A stretch of DNA of 64,000 nucleotides from Corythucha ciliata (Eukaryota > Arthropoda > Insecta > Hemiptera > Tingidae). The stretch is taken from positions 558,001 through 622,000 of the forward strand of contig CM075940.1 of assembly GCA_038030265.1 (NCBI GenBank). The letters run 5' to 3'. Position numbers and translations under genes: made by a program. The stretch's first letter is position 1; each line of letters starts with the position of its first letter. This document shows, piece by piece, positions 20,710 through 31,431 of the stretch. The notes under the pieces are model-generated. The model ran no database searches and was not told the origin of the DNA. It saw nothing but the letters and a program-made list of their open reading frames with translations.

Positions 20710-22300
20710 AAAATAAAGTAACGTTTACCCCAAGAACTCTACCCTACACCCAGGCAAACGATGCATGCACCTGGCAACGTAATCTCAAATTTTGAATGAT
20801 TTTCCAGTGTGGATGAAACAAGGGGTGCCCAATCCCAAGTCCTACCCTAGCTTTCCCCTCCCCCCCTCTCCAACACCTAAAAAGGGAGTTCGACAGAAAA
20901 GGGAGTGTGTGTGTGCCGAAATCTCGACGGTAACGGACGTGCTCGCGCGAACGAAGCCAAGTCACCAAGTCAAATTAGAGGTAATCTCGATAACTTTCTC
21001 AGATCCTTTCCACCCAATTTTTTCCCATACAGTCCATTGCTCGCTAAAACAAATCCAGGTTGAAAACGATGTGGCAAACTTAATGCTCGTAAGAACATTC
21101 ATTGCAAGCTCTAGAAATCCCATAAGACTCGCGCCAGGCGTCATACCCTCAAAATTTGACTGCCAATCATCTAGGCTTGTTACAGGTGAGGAGATCTGTC
21201 TATATTAGTTGGATATCAGCTGGAGTTTGGAATATAAATATGGTACTCACCTGGGCAGCTACATCCCTAACAAAATCCTGCATCTGCATCAGATGAGATT
21301 TATGATTCAACTCCACCAACAGAACGTACAGTACTAGCCATCAATTGTGAATCCGAACTGTTGTTGGAATTGCTTCCTCGCACTTGTGAAAGAGGTTGCG
21401 GAAGAAATTAGGGGTGTGTCGGGGAGAAAGTTATCTATTGAATACCAGTTCAGTTCCTTTTTTCGCAGGAGTCCAAGCAAGGGTAGATGTGCTCGATAAG
21501 GCTGTGCAAGCACACCCTCACTTCCGGAGTAAGAGCTGTCAAATTCAACCGAAAATCTCATCGATTTGTACGTCACCAGACATTTCTCTTCTTGGTTCCA
21601 CCCCGCTGTCAATATTCTGGCGAATAAAATCGCAGACTACAAAAGCAGAAACGCGTGGGAGATTTTGGGTTGAAGCCTTTTCAAAACCTTGTCTCGACAT
21701 TTTTTTTCACGTCCACAGAAAATTGTCGCGGCAGTTTTTTACGCTTAAAAAAAGTAACGCTGATGCGGATACCGATACCGAACGCTTCAAGAAGGGTATT
21801 ATTAACAAAGTTGAAGTGTATGGCAGGTGACGTCACCTCGACTCAGCGGGGAAAACAAGATGGCACCGAGCCTTTTTTTTCTAGCTTCAAAATTCACAAC
21901 TTTTAAAAATTCGTGAATATTTTGTTATCCAATTGGTGATTTTGAAATTAGCATCATAATTCTTATAATTTTACATTTTTCAGGAAAAAAATATTTTTGA
22001 AAAATGGGCAAGTTCCCTACTGATATGAGTGTGAGTAAATTAAGGAATTTATTGCAATAATTAGTAGTTGGCGTAGAGAAAACTCGTGTCGTGAGTGATC
22101 TTTGTACAGGAAAAAGATAAAAGAAAGGAAATAATATTTTGGGTGTTGCTCTCTATGACCGTGTGATTCTCCCCAGTTCGCTCAGAATTTCAAGTAGTGT
22201 ATAAAAGTGGTGTTATTTTACTTCTGTCGGACATGGAAGCGATGGTCGTAGAACTTACAAAATTTCAAGAACAAATAAAGAAATACATGGAGGAAAACAG
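20710..22300. other. Non-coding region downstream of THAP exon
   Basis: Several incidental frames (for example 21,396-21,830) lack motifs. A possible remnant of the same THAP gene cannot be excluded. A homopolymer-rich segment lies at 21,950-22,010. Confidence 0.3.
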
Positions 22301-22311
22301 AGGTAGAACAG

Positions 22312-22638
22312 TTGAGGAAATTAGAGGCCACAAAAAGCACCAAAAAAGCCATGATATCCAATTTCTTGGACTCGGTTTCATCTCAGGATGTGGACGACCT
22401 GAATGATGCGGTTGCCAAACTTTTCTATGGGTGTAATATCCCGTTAAGCGTAATCGACTATGACAACTTCAAAGCGATGGTGAGAAAGTTACGGCCAGCG
22501 TATGCAGCGAAGCTTCCCAGTAGAAAGGTATTGTCCACGACCCTTCTCGATCGTACCCACGATGCATGCATTCAAGAGTCATTGAAGTGTTTGAAGAATT
22601 CTTCGCTTACGCTTGTCGACGGCGTGGGAAAAGAGTAG
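22312..22638 (+). pseudogene. hAT transposase N-terminal region (DUF659-like)
   Basis: The frame has DDLNDAVAKLFYGCNIPLSV, DYDNFKAMVRKLRPAY, then PSRKVLSTTLLDRTHDAC and LKNSSLTLVDGVGKE. This matches the segment just before the catalytic core in many animal hAT proteins (AxxFxxxGxPFxxVxxxxFxxMxxxLRPxYxxPSRxxL). The expected DGWS core is altered to VDGVGKE and the frame ends. The zinc finger and the rest are not present in recognisable form. Confidence 0.75.
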
Positions 22639-22639
22639 G

Positions 22640-23010
22640 AAGGGAAGAGAACTCCATAGCCTGTCAGTTTCTTGCTCGGGACCTTAAGTTGGGACCTCAA
22701 CTGGTGCTTATTATTTTATTGAAACGGATTGTAAGTGAAACTTACACACGTCTATTAAAATATGTTTCTCGTGATAATTTAGATCAATTAAGACTTCAGC
22801 CATAAATATCCCCAAGTTACGGAAGGAGCCCTTCTGGAGAGTCTCCGTTTTTACAATAGGAGGATTTATTCGGACGCGAGGGACCGGTTCAATTCTGTAA
22901 GGTACTCCGTGAAAGATAGTCAGATTGAGCTTCTCAAGCTAGAAGCAAATGGTAATTTTTTTTTCTTGTCACGCGAGTAAAAATTATTTCGTATCAATTA
23001 TTTCCGGTAG
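22640..23010 (+). other. Unassigned segment between hAT piece and unnamed-family piece
   Basis: A weak frame (YPQVTEGALLESLRFYNRRI) may be the 5' part of the following pseudogene, but this is not supported by a motif. Confidence 0.25.
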
Positions 23011-23011
23011 A

Positions 23012-23490
23012 CGAGGAGCTGGTAAAGCTTACAGGGGCACTGCTTCTTTTCCCCTACATTGTTTTTGGAGAGAGAGTTAGCAACATCAAAAAAGCGTCAA
23101 GATCGAGGACTGCTGCCTTTTCCGTACATCTCGCTACCAACAAAACGGGAATAGATTCCTACTTTCATCGAAGAGTTGAGAGAGGACTGCAAGCAACGAG
23201 CAAAAAGACAGGGAGCTTCGCGCGTCTAAGGCGTCCAGCCATTTGTCGCCGCAATTGGCAAATCGTGGGAAAAAATCAATCAGGCTTGTGTTGACGACTT
23301 TCTGTTTTCGTCCGGCTCAGTGTTGGACGCTGTAGATTCGTGCTTCAAGTGTTTCTACGTATTCCAGCTCAGCTATCCAAGCGAATGTGAGCACATTTGG
23401 CGGCTCGTTCAGAAATTATTTTACCAAATTCGTGAGCCGGGCGACAAAATCATCGTGGGGACGGAAGAATATCTCCACCACCTAGAAACC
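23012..23490 (+). pseudogene. Remnant of a second unnamed animal family (FKCFYVF...WxxxQKLFYQI)
   Basis: Frame 1 reads LTGALLLFPYIVFGERV and an Arg-rich segment. After a frame change near 23,230 it reads QPFVAAIGKSWEKINQACVD, LDAVDSCFKCFYVFQLSYPS and ECEHIWRLVQKLFYQI. I recall this order (LLxPYxxP, QPyIxxxG, AVDxCFKxFxVxxxxYPxE, VWxFIQxxxYxI) from many uncharacterised arthropod and cnidarian proteins. The function is unknown to me; the wide and variable copy number suggests association with transposons. Its C-terminus is normal in length, because the family usually ends soon after the last motif. A short Pro-rich tandem repeat follows (LPESPA, three near-copies at 23,503-23,560). Confidence 0.6.
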
Positions 23491-23761
23491 ACTCTGCCTA
23501 AGCCACCGGCTCTGCCTGAGTCACCAGCTCTGCCTGAGTCACCAGCTCTGCCAACCACGAGGGAGTGGCTATTGAATCTATCGTTTTCGGGTACCCAAAA
23601 AATCCATAATAATAAAAAAAATCTGAGAAATTCGATAGCCAATTCACTAAGATTAAAAAAAAAAAAAAAATATAGAAGACGGTAAAAGGGCAAGGCATAC
23701 AATTTAAAGATTTTAATAACTATTATATTTATTACAAGATAAGAGAGCAAAACAATCTACA

Positions 23762-24691
23762 ATGCTTCCAAGTCCGCACTACTTTTAAGAGAATGGCTTT
23801 TGCACCCTCCTCTTTCTACATCAACAATGTTCCACGCTTAAACCACAAGAATCTATAACCCTTCTCATTTTTAGCTATCTTAGCATCTCTTGAAATTTTT
23901 TTGTAATAGAAGGTCATTGCCTCATTCACATAAATACGTACAGAATCACCTAACATAAAGCCAATATCCCTATTGGATAAGAAAGATTTACTTTGTTTTA
24001 TTTTAATTAACAATTTTTCTTTAACATGAGATCTCGTAAAATCAACAACAATATTGCTCGGCATACCGCTCACGCGGTTTTTAGGACGACGGTAGCAATT
24101 ACTAATATCTAAATCCGAAATTTCAACTCCAACCTTAGCACCTATTGTTTTCACAATTTCTTGGACGTTCTCGTTGTCAGCATAAGGGACATTATTAATT
24201 TCTACCTGCTTTTCCAACAATTTCTTCTCAAGTTCATTGTTCTTACCCTCCAGATCCTTAACTTTGGATTTCAACCTCTCATTATCCTCTACAACACTAT
24301 TAAAAGTAAGCAACAAGTTATCAATGTTTTTGTTCATTTCTTCAATGGTCAATCGAATTTCCTCAACATCACTGGAGTGAGAATTAAGAGCCGCCTTATA
24401 TTCCTTATTATTCTCAAACATATCATTTTTAAGCTCTTTAATAACTTTAACCAGTTCCCCAATATCACCTGAATCAATTGAAGAGTCAAGTTTACACGAC
24501 TTCCTTCTCTCCTTTTCACACCCCACACAACGCCAAATCTTCTTTTCTTCTCGCCTTGCCAAAAACTCATCCTTAGATAATTCAATACAGTTTATGTGGC
24601 AGTTCACTTTACAGCCTGCACATTCCACTTTATAAGCATTATTGGCAAACTTCTTTAAGCATAATACTCCACACTTCAACTTTTCACACAT
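23762..24691 (-). pseudogene. Non-LTR retrotransposon ORF1 protein (PHD-like finger plus coiled coil)
   Basis: An open frame of 291 codons. Residues 1-65 form a Cys/His-rich finger (CEKLKCGVLCLKKF, CAGCKVNCHINCIEL, WRCVGC) of the PHD type seen in ORF1 of CR1/Daphne-like and related non-LTR elements. Residues 75-165 are a coiled coil, ending GKNNELEKKLLEKQVEIN. Residues 170-290 resemble the RNA-binding C-terminal domain (SNCYRRPKNR, NEAMTFYYKKISRDAKIAKN, YRFLWFKRGTLLM). A TAG then replaces an expected Arg codon. The continuation KEEGAKAILLK followed, after a single-base deletion, by SSADLEAL shows the original end near 23,762. ORF2 is absent here, though two non-LTR reverse transcriptase fragments lie elsewhere in the window. 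Confidence 0.75.
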
Positions 24692-24865
24692 CTTTTCTGA
24701 GCTCTACACCCTTACACCACAGCGACTGAAACACAACCCATGGTTCTATCAAGTAAACAAAGGGTCATAGGGAAAGTCGGAGAACCCGGGTAAGGTCAAC
24801 TGAGAGCGTATCACCATTGAGCACCAACATTTTCAACACTCCGCCACCGAAAAATGAATACCTAC

Positions 24866-25127
24866 CTACACTAGAGAACCTTTAAAACACAGGTACTGCA
24901 ACACGGATTTCAGCGCCATATTTGGTCCCTCAGTCGTTAGGGTAAACAAAATATCATGAATGAAAAAATTGTCATCGTAACAGCAAACAAACGCGGAACG
25001 CAGTGGAAATAAATAAAAATATCCTACTTTTCAATGAGATCAGGTGATAATTATAATCATATGAGGGACCAAGTATGGCGCCGATTTGCGTGTTGCAGTA
25101 CTCGTGTTTTAAAGTGCCTTACCTACA
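24866..25127. mobile_element. Foldback element of about 260 bp
   Basis: The arm at 24,866-24,934 and the arm at 25,061-25,127 are imperfect inverted copies. Both contain TGAGGGACCAA(A/G)TATGGCG and GTGTTGCAGTAC or the complement, and share GTGTTTTAAAG and CTACCTACACTA blocks with short gaps. The spacer is about 125 bp and AT-rich. Confidence 0.8.
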
Positions 25128-25129
25128 CT

Positions 25130-25593
25130 ACACAAATGAAAATCTCGCCCATCCAATAGCCCAGTCCAGAGAAGAGAGAAATGTGATAAAGAGTGGCGGT
25201 GTGGTACAAGCAGAGGGGATTGGCGAAGAAAGGCCGATAGGTGTAGCCTACTTGGAATCTTCAAGTGGGAAGTGATGAGTCCGTCAGGCCAGAATAGCAC
25301 ACGAGTGTTTTCCGTAGCTTACCATCACTCTTTCTTTCAGCAAACGAAGGAGGACTCGTTCTTCTGGTTTTCAGTCACTACATAAATTCCAGCCCAGACG
25401 GAATGAAATTAGTAATATCGCCAACACATTTGACTCTGTATTTTGATAAGACGATATATTTGATGGGCTCAAGTCATGAGCATGTAGGGTTGCTATAGGT
25501 GTCACAGTGATGAAATCGGGGCGCCTCCCTCCTTCACTACAATCAAGATCGGGTGGGAGGGGGGTGCGGTGACTAGTCTCCATGCATACGAAC
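25130..25593. other. Host-side flank of the composite insertion
   Basis: No gene recognised; it ends at the 13-bp target duplication. Confidence 0.35.
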
Positions 25594-25606
25594 AATTATT
25601 AGGTCT
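25594..25606 (+). repeat. Outer 13-bp target duplication, left copy
   Basis: AATTATTAGGTCT here and again at 39,208-39,220. The pair brackets 13.6 kb of nested retroelements. Confidence 0.9.
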
Positions 25607-27083
25607 AATTTTTAAGAGTTTCGTGAATGTTATTAATATTAAGTAATTAAAGATTATTTGAGTACAAACATTCAAGTTTTATTAATGGCCGACTAGTTTC
25701 GGAGTAGACTGCACTCCATTTTCGAGGCCGAAACAACTAAAAGGAGACATCACAACAATCAACAAGAATTCTCAACAATTATTAAAAATCTAGCTTAACG
25801 TTTACTCACATCTCTTTGACAAACGTCTCACGCAAAATTCCCAAAAATCCCGGCGACGGATGTACAAGGAAACTTGTTTCTGTACTAAATGATTTAAACC
25901 CTTTTATCTTTCAAGACAGAGAGCCACACCCCCTCAACCCACTCCCATATCTGCTTTTTCCACCACTTCTCTTATACATTGCCAAAACGTTCTTATACGG
26001 TTCTACTCCAACACTATCCAACTGAAAATTGACAGTTTTTTCCCCCAAATTTATATGTAATTTTTCCAAGACTTTTAATTTTTCGCAGTTGTTCTCCCGA
26101 TCCAATATACTAACGTCTTTAAAATTAAAAATATGCCCCGTTTTATTATGATGTTCACTAAGCCCAGTATTATTTTTTCTATTTTTAGTATCACAAACGT
26201 GTTGAGCTATTCTATTTTTTAACTTTTGCGTAGTCATCCCTATGTAGCAACCTTCACACCCCCCACAATTAATTTTATATACCACATTATTCTTTTGAGT
26301 AATATTATCTTTGTCTTTAAAAGCTGGAAAAATAGTCTTAAGTGAGTTATTCAACTTGAAAGCTATATCTATATTATTGACTGAACAAAATTCTTTTAAT
26401 AAGTTTTTAATCGTATACGAAATACCCTCTATAAACGTAATACCCATTTTACATCTTAAATTTGTATTCATAACCTCACTTTCAATATTATTAACCGACT
26501 TTAATTTGTTAATTTCATTTTTAACAAGCTTTTTCACTAGTCCCGGAGGGTAATCGTTCTTTATAAACATATTTTCCACCTTTTTTATGTTATCTTGATG
26601 ATAACAATCTTCACTTAACAATAACATTTTTCTTGTTTGGTTCTTAACAATATTAACTTTCATGTGGTACGGGTGGTTCGAGTAATAATTCAATATTCTG
26701 TTTGATGCAGTTTCTTTTTTGTACCAATTCGTTTTAATCTCACCATTTTCTAATCTAGTGAGCGTCATATCTAAAAAATTTAATTTATTGTTAATTTCAC
26801 GTTCAGCCGTAAATTTAATATTAGGGTGAGCACAATTCAACTCGTTAATTAAGGGTATTATATGTTCTTTTTTAACGCAAGCTATGGAATCGTCAACATA
26901 AATTTTTAAAAAATCAACTTTTAACTTACGTTTCAGTAAAAATTATGTTGGTTATTTAAGCACTGAAGGTGTTTTATAATAAATTTTGCCAAATTGTAAT
27001 TTGGATTTGAAAACGTACAAACAATTGGTCTGAAAGCTTTTTTCTTTACTTTATACACCCCATACGCTTTTGGGATAATTGCT
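25607..27083 (-). mobile_element. PLE copy 1a (left arm of inverted pair)
   Basis: The minus-strand copy is 5'-truncated within the reverse transcriptase fingers: its 5' end at about 27,083 reads IIPKAYGVYKVKKKAFRPIV. It runs to the 3' untranslated end at 25,607. Relative to copy 1b it lacks about 332 bp (equivalent to 27,161-27,492) between TTTT microhomologies near 26,940, which removes catalytic motif A. The remaining open frame 26,840-25,911 covers the thumb, linker and GIY-YIG domain. This outer arm has distinctive variants: GAGTACAAAC near the end, CCACCACTTC at 25,970 and CAHPNIKF in the protein. Confidence 0.88.
25687..25729 (-). ncRNA. Hammerhead-like motif, PLE copy 1a
   Basis: Minus strand: GGCC, TCGAAAA, stem II GGAGT-loop-ACTCC, GAAAC, then TAGTCGGCC, whose GGCC pairs with the first. 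It has the PLE hammerhead layout but lacks CUGAUGA, so cleavage is doubtful. Confidence 0.4.
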
Positions 27084-28523
27084 GTTACGTTTTCAAATCC
27101 AAATTACAATTTGGCAAAATTTATTATAAAACACCTTCAGTGCTTAAATAACCAACACAATTTTTCAATTAAAAACTCAGAAGAGATTTGCAATTTTCTA
27201 AAAGGAAAACACGTCGATGAAGGGGATGAGCTTGTTAGTTTAGATGTTGAAAGTATGTTCCCTAGCATTCCGGTAACGGAGGTTTTAGCATACATCGAGT
27301 CAAAATGGTCAATCATAAAACAGCATACTAAAATTCCAAAAGAGTTATTTTTTAATATACTACGTTTCTGTGTTTTTAATAATTATTTTATTTTTAATGG
27401 AACTATATATGAACAAAAAAATGGTTTAAGCATGGGAGGCTGTCTATCGCCTCTTTTAGCTGGTATTTACGTAGATAAGCTTATTAATGACGTTTTACTG
27501 AAAAGTAAGTTAAAAGTTGATTTTTTAAAAATTTATGTTGACGATTCCATAGCTTGCGTTAAAAAAGAACATATAATACCCTTAATTAACGAGTTGAATT
27601 GTGCTCACCCTAGTATTAAATTTACGGCTGAACGTGAAATTAACAATAAATTAAATTTTTTAGATATGACGCTCACTAGATTAGAAAATGGTGAGATTAA
27701 AACGAATTGGTACAAAAAAGAAACTGCATCAAACAGAATATTGAATTATTACTCGAACCACCCGTACCACATGAAAGTTAATATTGTTAAGAACCAAACA
27801 AGAAAAATGTTATTGTTAAGTGAAGATTGTTATCATCAAGATAACATAAAAAAGGTGGAAAATATGTTTATAAAGAACGATTACCCTCCGGGACTAGTGA
27901 AAAAGCTTGTTAAAAATGAAATTAACAAATTAAAGTCGGTTAATAATATTGAAAGTGAGGTTATGAATACAAATTTAAGATGTAAAATGGGTATTACGTT
28001 TATAGAGGGTATTTCGTATACGATTAAAAACTTATTAAAAGAATTTTGTTCAGTCAATAATATAGATATAGCTTTCAAGTTGAATAACTCACTTAAGACT
28101 ATTTTTCCAGCTTTTAAAGACAAAGATAATATTACTCAAAAGAATAATGTGGTATATAAAATTAATTGTGGGGGGTGTGAAGGTTGCTACATAGGGATGA
28201 CTACGCAAAAGTTAAAAAATAGAATAGCTCAACATGTTTGTGATACTAAAAATAGAAAAAATAATACTGGGCTTAGTGAACATCATAATAAAACGGGGCA
28301 TATTTTTAATTTTAAAGACGTTAGTATATTGGATCGGGAGAACAACTGCGAAAAATTAAAAGTCTTGGAAAAATTACATATAAATTTGGGGGAAAAAACT
28401 GTCAATTTTCAGTTGGATAGTGTTGGAGTAGAACCGTATAAGAACGTTTTGGCAATGTATAAGAGAAGCGGTGGAAAAAGCAGATATGGGAGTGGGTTGA
28501 GGGGGTGTGGCTCTCTGTCTTGA
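27084..28523 (+). CDS. PLE reverse transcriptase / GIY-YIG protein, 5'-truncated but open
   Basis: About 479 codons are open with no stop. The reverse transcriptase palm contains the motif A Asp in VSLDVESMFPSIPV (near 27,236), then LSMGGCLSPLLAG, the catalytic YVDDSIA near 27,535, and LNFLDMTL with TNWYKKETASNRIL. After a Lys/Asn-rich linker with KTIFPAFKDKDN, the nuclease domain begins with VYKINCGGCEGCYIGMTTQK: the paired cysteines and YIG strand of PLE GIY-YIG domains. It continues with RIAQHV, LSEHHNKTGHIFNF and DRENN. The protein ends in a short Gly/Ser/Arg tail. PLEs copy RNA into DNA at nicks made by this nuclease. The fingers domain and any promoter are missing, so this copy is not autonomous. 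Confidence 0.88.
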   Translation, partial: VTFSNPNYNLAKFIIKHLQCLNNQHNFSIKNSEEICNFLKGKHVDEGDELVSLDVESMFPSIPVTEVLAYIESKWSIIKQHTKIPKELFFNILRFCVFNNYFIFNGTIYEQKNGLSMGGCLSPLLAGIYVDKLINDVLLKSKLKVDFLKIYVDDSIACVKKEHIIPLINELNCAHPSIKFTAEREINNKLNFLDMTLTRLENGEIKTNWYKKETASNRILNYYSNHPYHMKVNIVKNQTRKMLLLSEDCYHQDNIKKVENMFIKNDYPPGLVKKLVKNEINKLKSVNNIESEVMNTNLRCKMGITFIEGISYTIKNLLKEFCSVNNIDIAFKLNNSLKTIFPAFKDKDNITQKNNVVYKINCGGCEGCYIGMTTQKLKNRIAQHVCDTKNRKNNTGLSEHHNKTGHIFNFKDVSILDRENNCEKLKVLEKLHINLGEKTVNFQLDSVGVEPYKNVLAMYKRSGGKSRYGSGLRGCGSLS

Positions 28524-28704
28524 AAGATAAAAGGGTTTAAATCATTTAGTACAGAAACAAGTTTCCTTGTACATCCGTCGCCGGGATTTTTGGGAATTTT
28601 GCGTGAGACGTTTGTCAAAGAGATGTGAGTAAACGTTAAGCTAGATTTTTAATAATTGTTGAGAATTCTTGTTGATTGTTGTGATGTCTCCTTTTAGTTG
28701 TTTC

Positions 28705-28747
28705 GGCCTCGAAAATGGAGTGCAGTCTACTCCGAAACTAGTCGGCC
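28705..28747 (+). ncRNA. Hammerhead-like motif, PLE copy 1b
   Basis: Same layout as copy 1a on the plus strand, followed by AATAAA at 28,750-28,755. Confidence 0.4.
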
Positions 28748-28825
28748 ATTAATAAAACTTGAATGTTTATACTCAAATAATCTTTAATTACTTAATATTA
28801 ATAACATTCACGAAACTCTTAAAAA

Positions 28826-28838
28826 TTAGTGAGATTCT
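28826..28838 (+). repeat. Inner 13-bp duplication, left copy (TTAGTGAGATTCT)
   Basis: Identical to 38,402-38,414. It lies in the gypsy protease coding region and marks the site where a PLE entered gypsy. Confidence 0.9.
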
Positions 28839-31275
28839 CCCTCGGCCAATCCAGCTAGCGGATGGCAGGATTGACCTCATCACCCGGGAAGCGAGGTTAC
28901 CTGTATCATGCCAAGGGCATGAAACTCACCTACGATTCTCGTTTTTACCTCGCCTCACAGTCCCGTGTATCGTGGGGATAGACGCCTTAAGCCGGTTGGG
29001 AATGATCCTTTACCTCGCATCGGGGGAGTACTCGTTCACTGGTGAGCATGAATCCCAGAAATTCCCGCTCCTCCAACCTGGTGGAGATTTGGCTTATCTA
29101 GCCGGGATTCAGGTCACCAGTACCGATCACCAGGAAATGTTGATGGCTCTAGTGGAGAGGGCTCGGAAAAGTGAGGAATCACGGCTGGCCAGGGTACCCA
29201 TCGAACACAAGATAGAAATCAGTAAGGACGTTGAGCCAATCAAACAACGTTGCTACCCTACCTCTCCGGCTATGAGGGCAGCTGTGACTGCCGAAGTGGA
29301 TCGGCTGTTGGAACAGCGGATTCTTGAGCCGTCCACCTCCGCATGGAATAATCCCATCGTGATGGTGAAAAAACCAGATGGGTCATATCGAATGTGTGTA
29401 GACTTCCGAGCGGTTAACCGTATCTGTGAGAGGGATGCTTACCCGTTGCCCCACATGGCCACACTTCTCGATCATCTGGAAAACGTTAGATACCTATCCA
29501 AAATAGATCTTAAGGACGCGTACCTCCAAATACCCCTAACTCCGTCCAGCCGTCCTATAACGGCCTTTAGCATACCCGGAAAAGGCCATTATCAGTACCG
29601 ATTTTTACCGTTCGGATTATCGAATTCTCCCGCGACCTTTCAGAGGTTAATCGACCAGGTGGTCAGCGCAGAGCTGAGACCATTCGTGCATAGTTACCTG
29701 GATGATCTACTGATTACGACCCCAACAATTGAGTTACATCTCACGGTACTGGAAAAAGTTTTCAACCGAATAGCCGCCTTCGGGTTAAAAGTCAATTGGA
29801 CGAAGAGTGAGTTTGGGTGTAAGCAACTAACGTACCTTGGATACATCGTAGACCAAATGGGGATTCGCCCTGACCCCGAGAAGATCGCTCCCGTAGTGGA
29901 ATACCCGCGACCGACATCAGTTAAAGCCCTTCGTCGGTTCCTAGGGATGTTCTCATGGTACCGCCGATTTTGCCAAAGAGCTTCGTCGATCGCCGAACCA
30001 CTTTTGAAGCTATTAAGGAAAGGGGTCCCGTTCGAGTGGGGTGACCCCCAAGAAGAGGCATTTCAGTTAATCAAGTCTCGCCTGACGAGTGCCCCGGCAT
30101 TAACACGCCCCGATTTTTCCCGCCCCTTTACGGTACAGACCGATGCCTGTACCACAGGCCTCGGGGCAATATTGACCCAAAATCATGACGAAGGGGAAAG
30201 AGTTGTCGCCTACGCCAGTAGAACCCTATCATCGGCGGAGCGCAACTACTCCACGACGGAGTTGGAATGTTTGGCGGTGATTTTCGCCCTAGAGAAGTTC
30301 CGACCCTACATAGAAGGGGGCCACGTTACTGTATTAACGGATCACGCCAGCTTAAAATGGCTCTTTAACATCAAAAACCCCACTGGACGGCTGGCCCGAT
30401 GGATCATGCGCCTCCAGGGTCACTCGCTGGACATACGCTACCGACCTGGAGTGGGGAATCTCATTCCGGACGCGTTATCTCGTGAGTTTGAGGGTGACCG
30501 CCTGGCGGCCATCTCTACCACCGAAATTCAGGAGAGAGCATTGCAGGACCCATGGTACCGAAGGACAGTGGACGAAGTTGTGGCCTCTGGTCCAAGTCAC
30601 AAACAATCCGAATGGTCCACCCACGACGGCTTGTTGTTCCACACGGACGTCCGACCAGGTTGTGAAGACATAGTGCAGCTGGTCTTACCCCACGGAATGA
30701 GGCAGGCGGCGATCTTAAATTGCCATTCGCCCCCTGAATGTGGGCACTCGGGTCAAAAAAAAACCCTGGAGCGCGTAAAACTGAGGTATTATTGGCCAGG
30801 TATGACACGCGACGTCACGAGCTTCGTCCGCGGATGCCAGCTGTGCCAGCAGACCAAGCCGGTCAATAAAGCCCTACCCGGTTTAATGACGCCGAGGTGC
30901 CCCAATCGACCTTGGAGTACGGTTTCCGCTGATTTCATGGGGCCCTATCCGCGGTCCCGCAAGGGGAATCGATACATCCTAGTCTTCCTGGATACGTTCA
31001 CGAAGTGGGTCGAGATAATTCCCGTCCGGTCGGCCACCTCCAGTGTGGTATGGGACCACTTTTGTCAGCGCGTTTTATACCGATGGGGAACGCCCATACA
31101 ACTCCGCACGGATAACGGAACTCCGTTTGTTTCCAAAGAATTTACCGACCAGCTAAAAGAATTAGGCATTACTCCGGTGACGACACCCGCTTACCACCCG
31201 CAGGCTAACCCCGTGGAGCGTACGAATCAAGTGATAAAACGAATGCTGACCGCCTATACCGACCGCGAGCAAAAA
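28826..31275 (+). pseudogene. Ty3/gypsy pol: protease end, reverse transcriptase, RNase H, integrase (3' truncated)
   Basis: One open frame of over 810 codons. The protease C-terminus has CIVGIDALSRLGM at about 28,975. The reverse transcriptase has NPIVMVKKPDGSYRMCVDFR, LSKIDLKDAYLQIPL, FLPFGLSNSPATFQRL and YLDDLLITT (29,695). RNase H runs from VQTDACTTGLGAIL to PDALSRE (30,480). The integrase has a zinc-binding segment with GCQLCQQTKP (30,833), then a core with its Asp in SADFMGPY, LRTDNGTPF and the Glu in NPVERTNQVIK. It breaks at 31,275 after TDREQK. Coding capacity is undamaged up to that point, so the parent was young. The missing C-terminus occurs inverted at 31.4-32.0 kb. Confidence 0.9.
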
Positions 31276-31281
31276 TCCTCC
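31276..31281 (+). other. Six-base filler at an inversion junction
   Basis: TCCTCC joins plus-strand integrase to an inverted LTR piece and matches neither side contiguously. This is typical of end joining. Confidence 0.55.
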
Positions 31282-31418
31282 GCGGCTGTGGAGGATAATC
31301 GGTGACGATTGGTTTGGGGTGGAAAAAAAAAACTATAATTCATTCAAAATTAACGAAAACGAAATAAACTGTTAGTCATACTCGACGCTGAAATATAACG
31401 AGAGACAATCTCGTTACA
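31282..31418 (-). repeat. First 137 bp of the gypsy LTR, inverted
   Basis: Minus strand: begins TGTAACGAGA next to a polypurine tract and matches the start of the LTR at 34,896. It is truncated at the inversion junction. Confidence 0.85.
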
Positions 31419-31431
31419 CTCCCACCCTTAA
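31419..31431 (-). promoter_or_regulatory. Polypurine tract of gypsy
   Basis: Minus strand AAGGGTGGGAG immediately 5' of the LTR start TGTAACG. This is the plus-strand priming position in LTR retrotransposons. Confidence 0.65.

Larger units (their letters stand above)
27084..28825 (+). mobile_element. PLE copy 1b (right arm of inverted pair)
   Basis: The plus-strand copy is joined head to head with copy 1a and 5'-truncated at TFSNPNYNLAKF. It is otherwise intact to the 3' end at 28,825, where TTAGTGAGATTCT and gypsy sequence begin. The terminal sequence matches that of copy 1a in inverted orientation, so both outward ends are true PLE termini. Its variants (GTTTATACTC, GAAGCGGTGG) match copy 2a, not copy 1a. 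Confidence 0.88.

Noticed and set aside
23503..23560. Pro-rich LPESPA repeat as a functional domain
   Set aside because: Only three near-copies of an 18-bp unit in a pseudogene tail; simple slippage is enough.
28409..28618. Open frames antisense to the PLE protein, identical at 25,816, 28,409, 38,573 and 38,832
   Set aside because: They are shadow frames of the GIY-YIG C-terminus and its 3' flank, repeated because the PLE is repeated.
31276..31418. Autointegration product with LTR terminus joined to integrase
   Set aside because: The junction lies 137 bp inside the LTR and has filler bases, whereas autointegration joins the LTR end itself.
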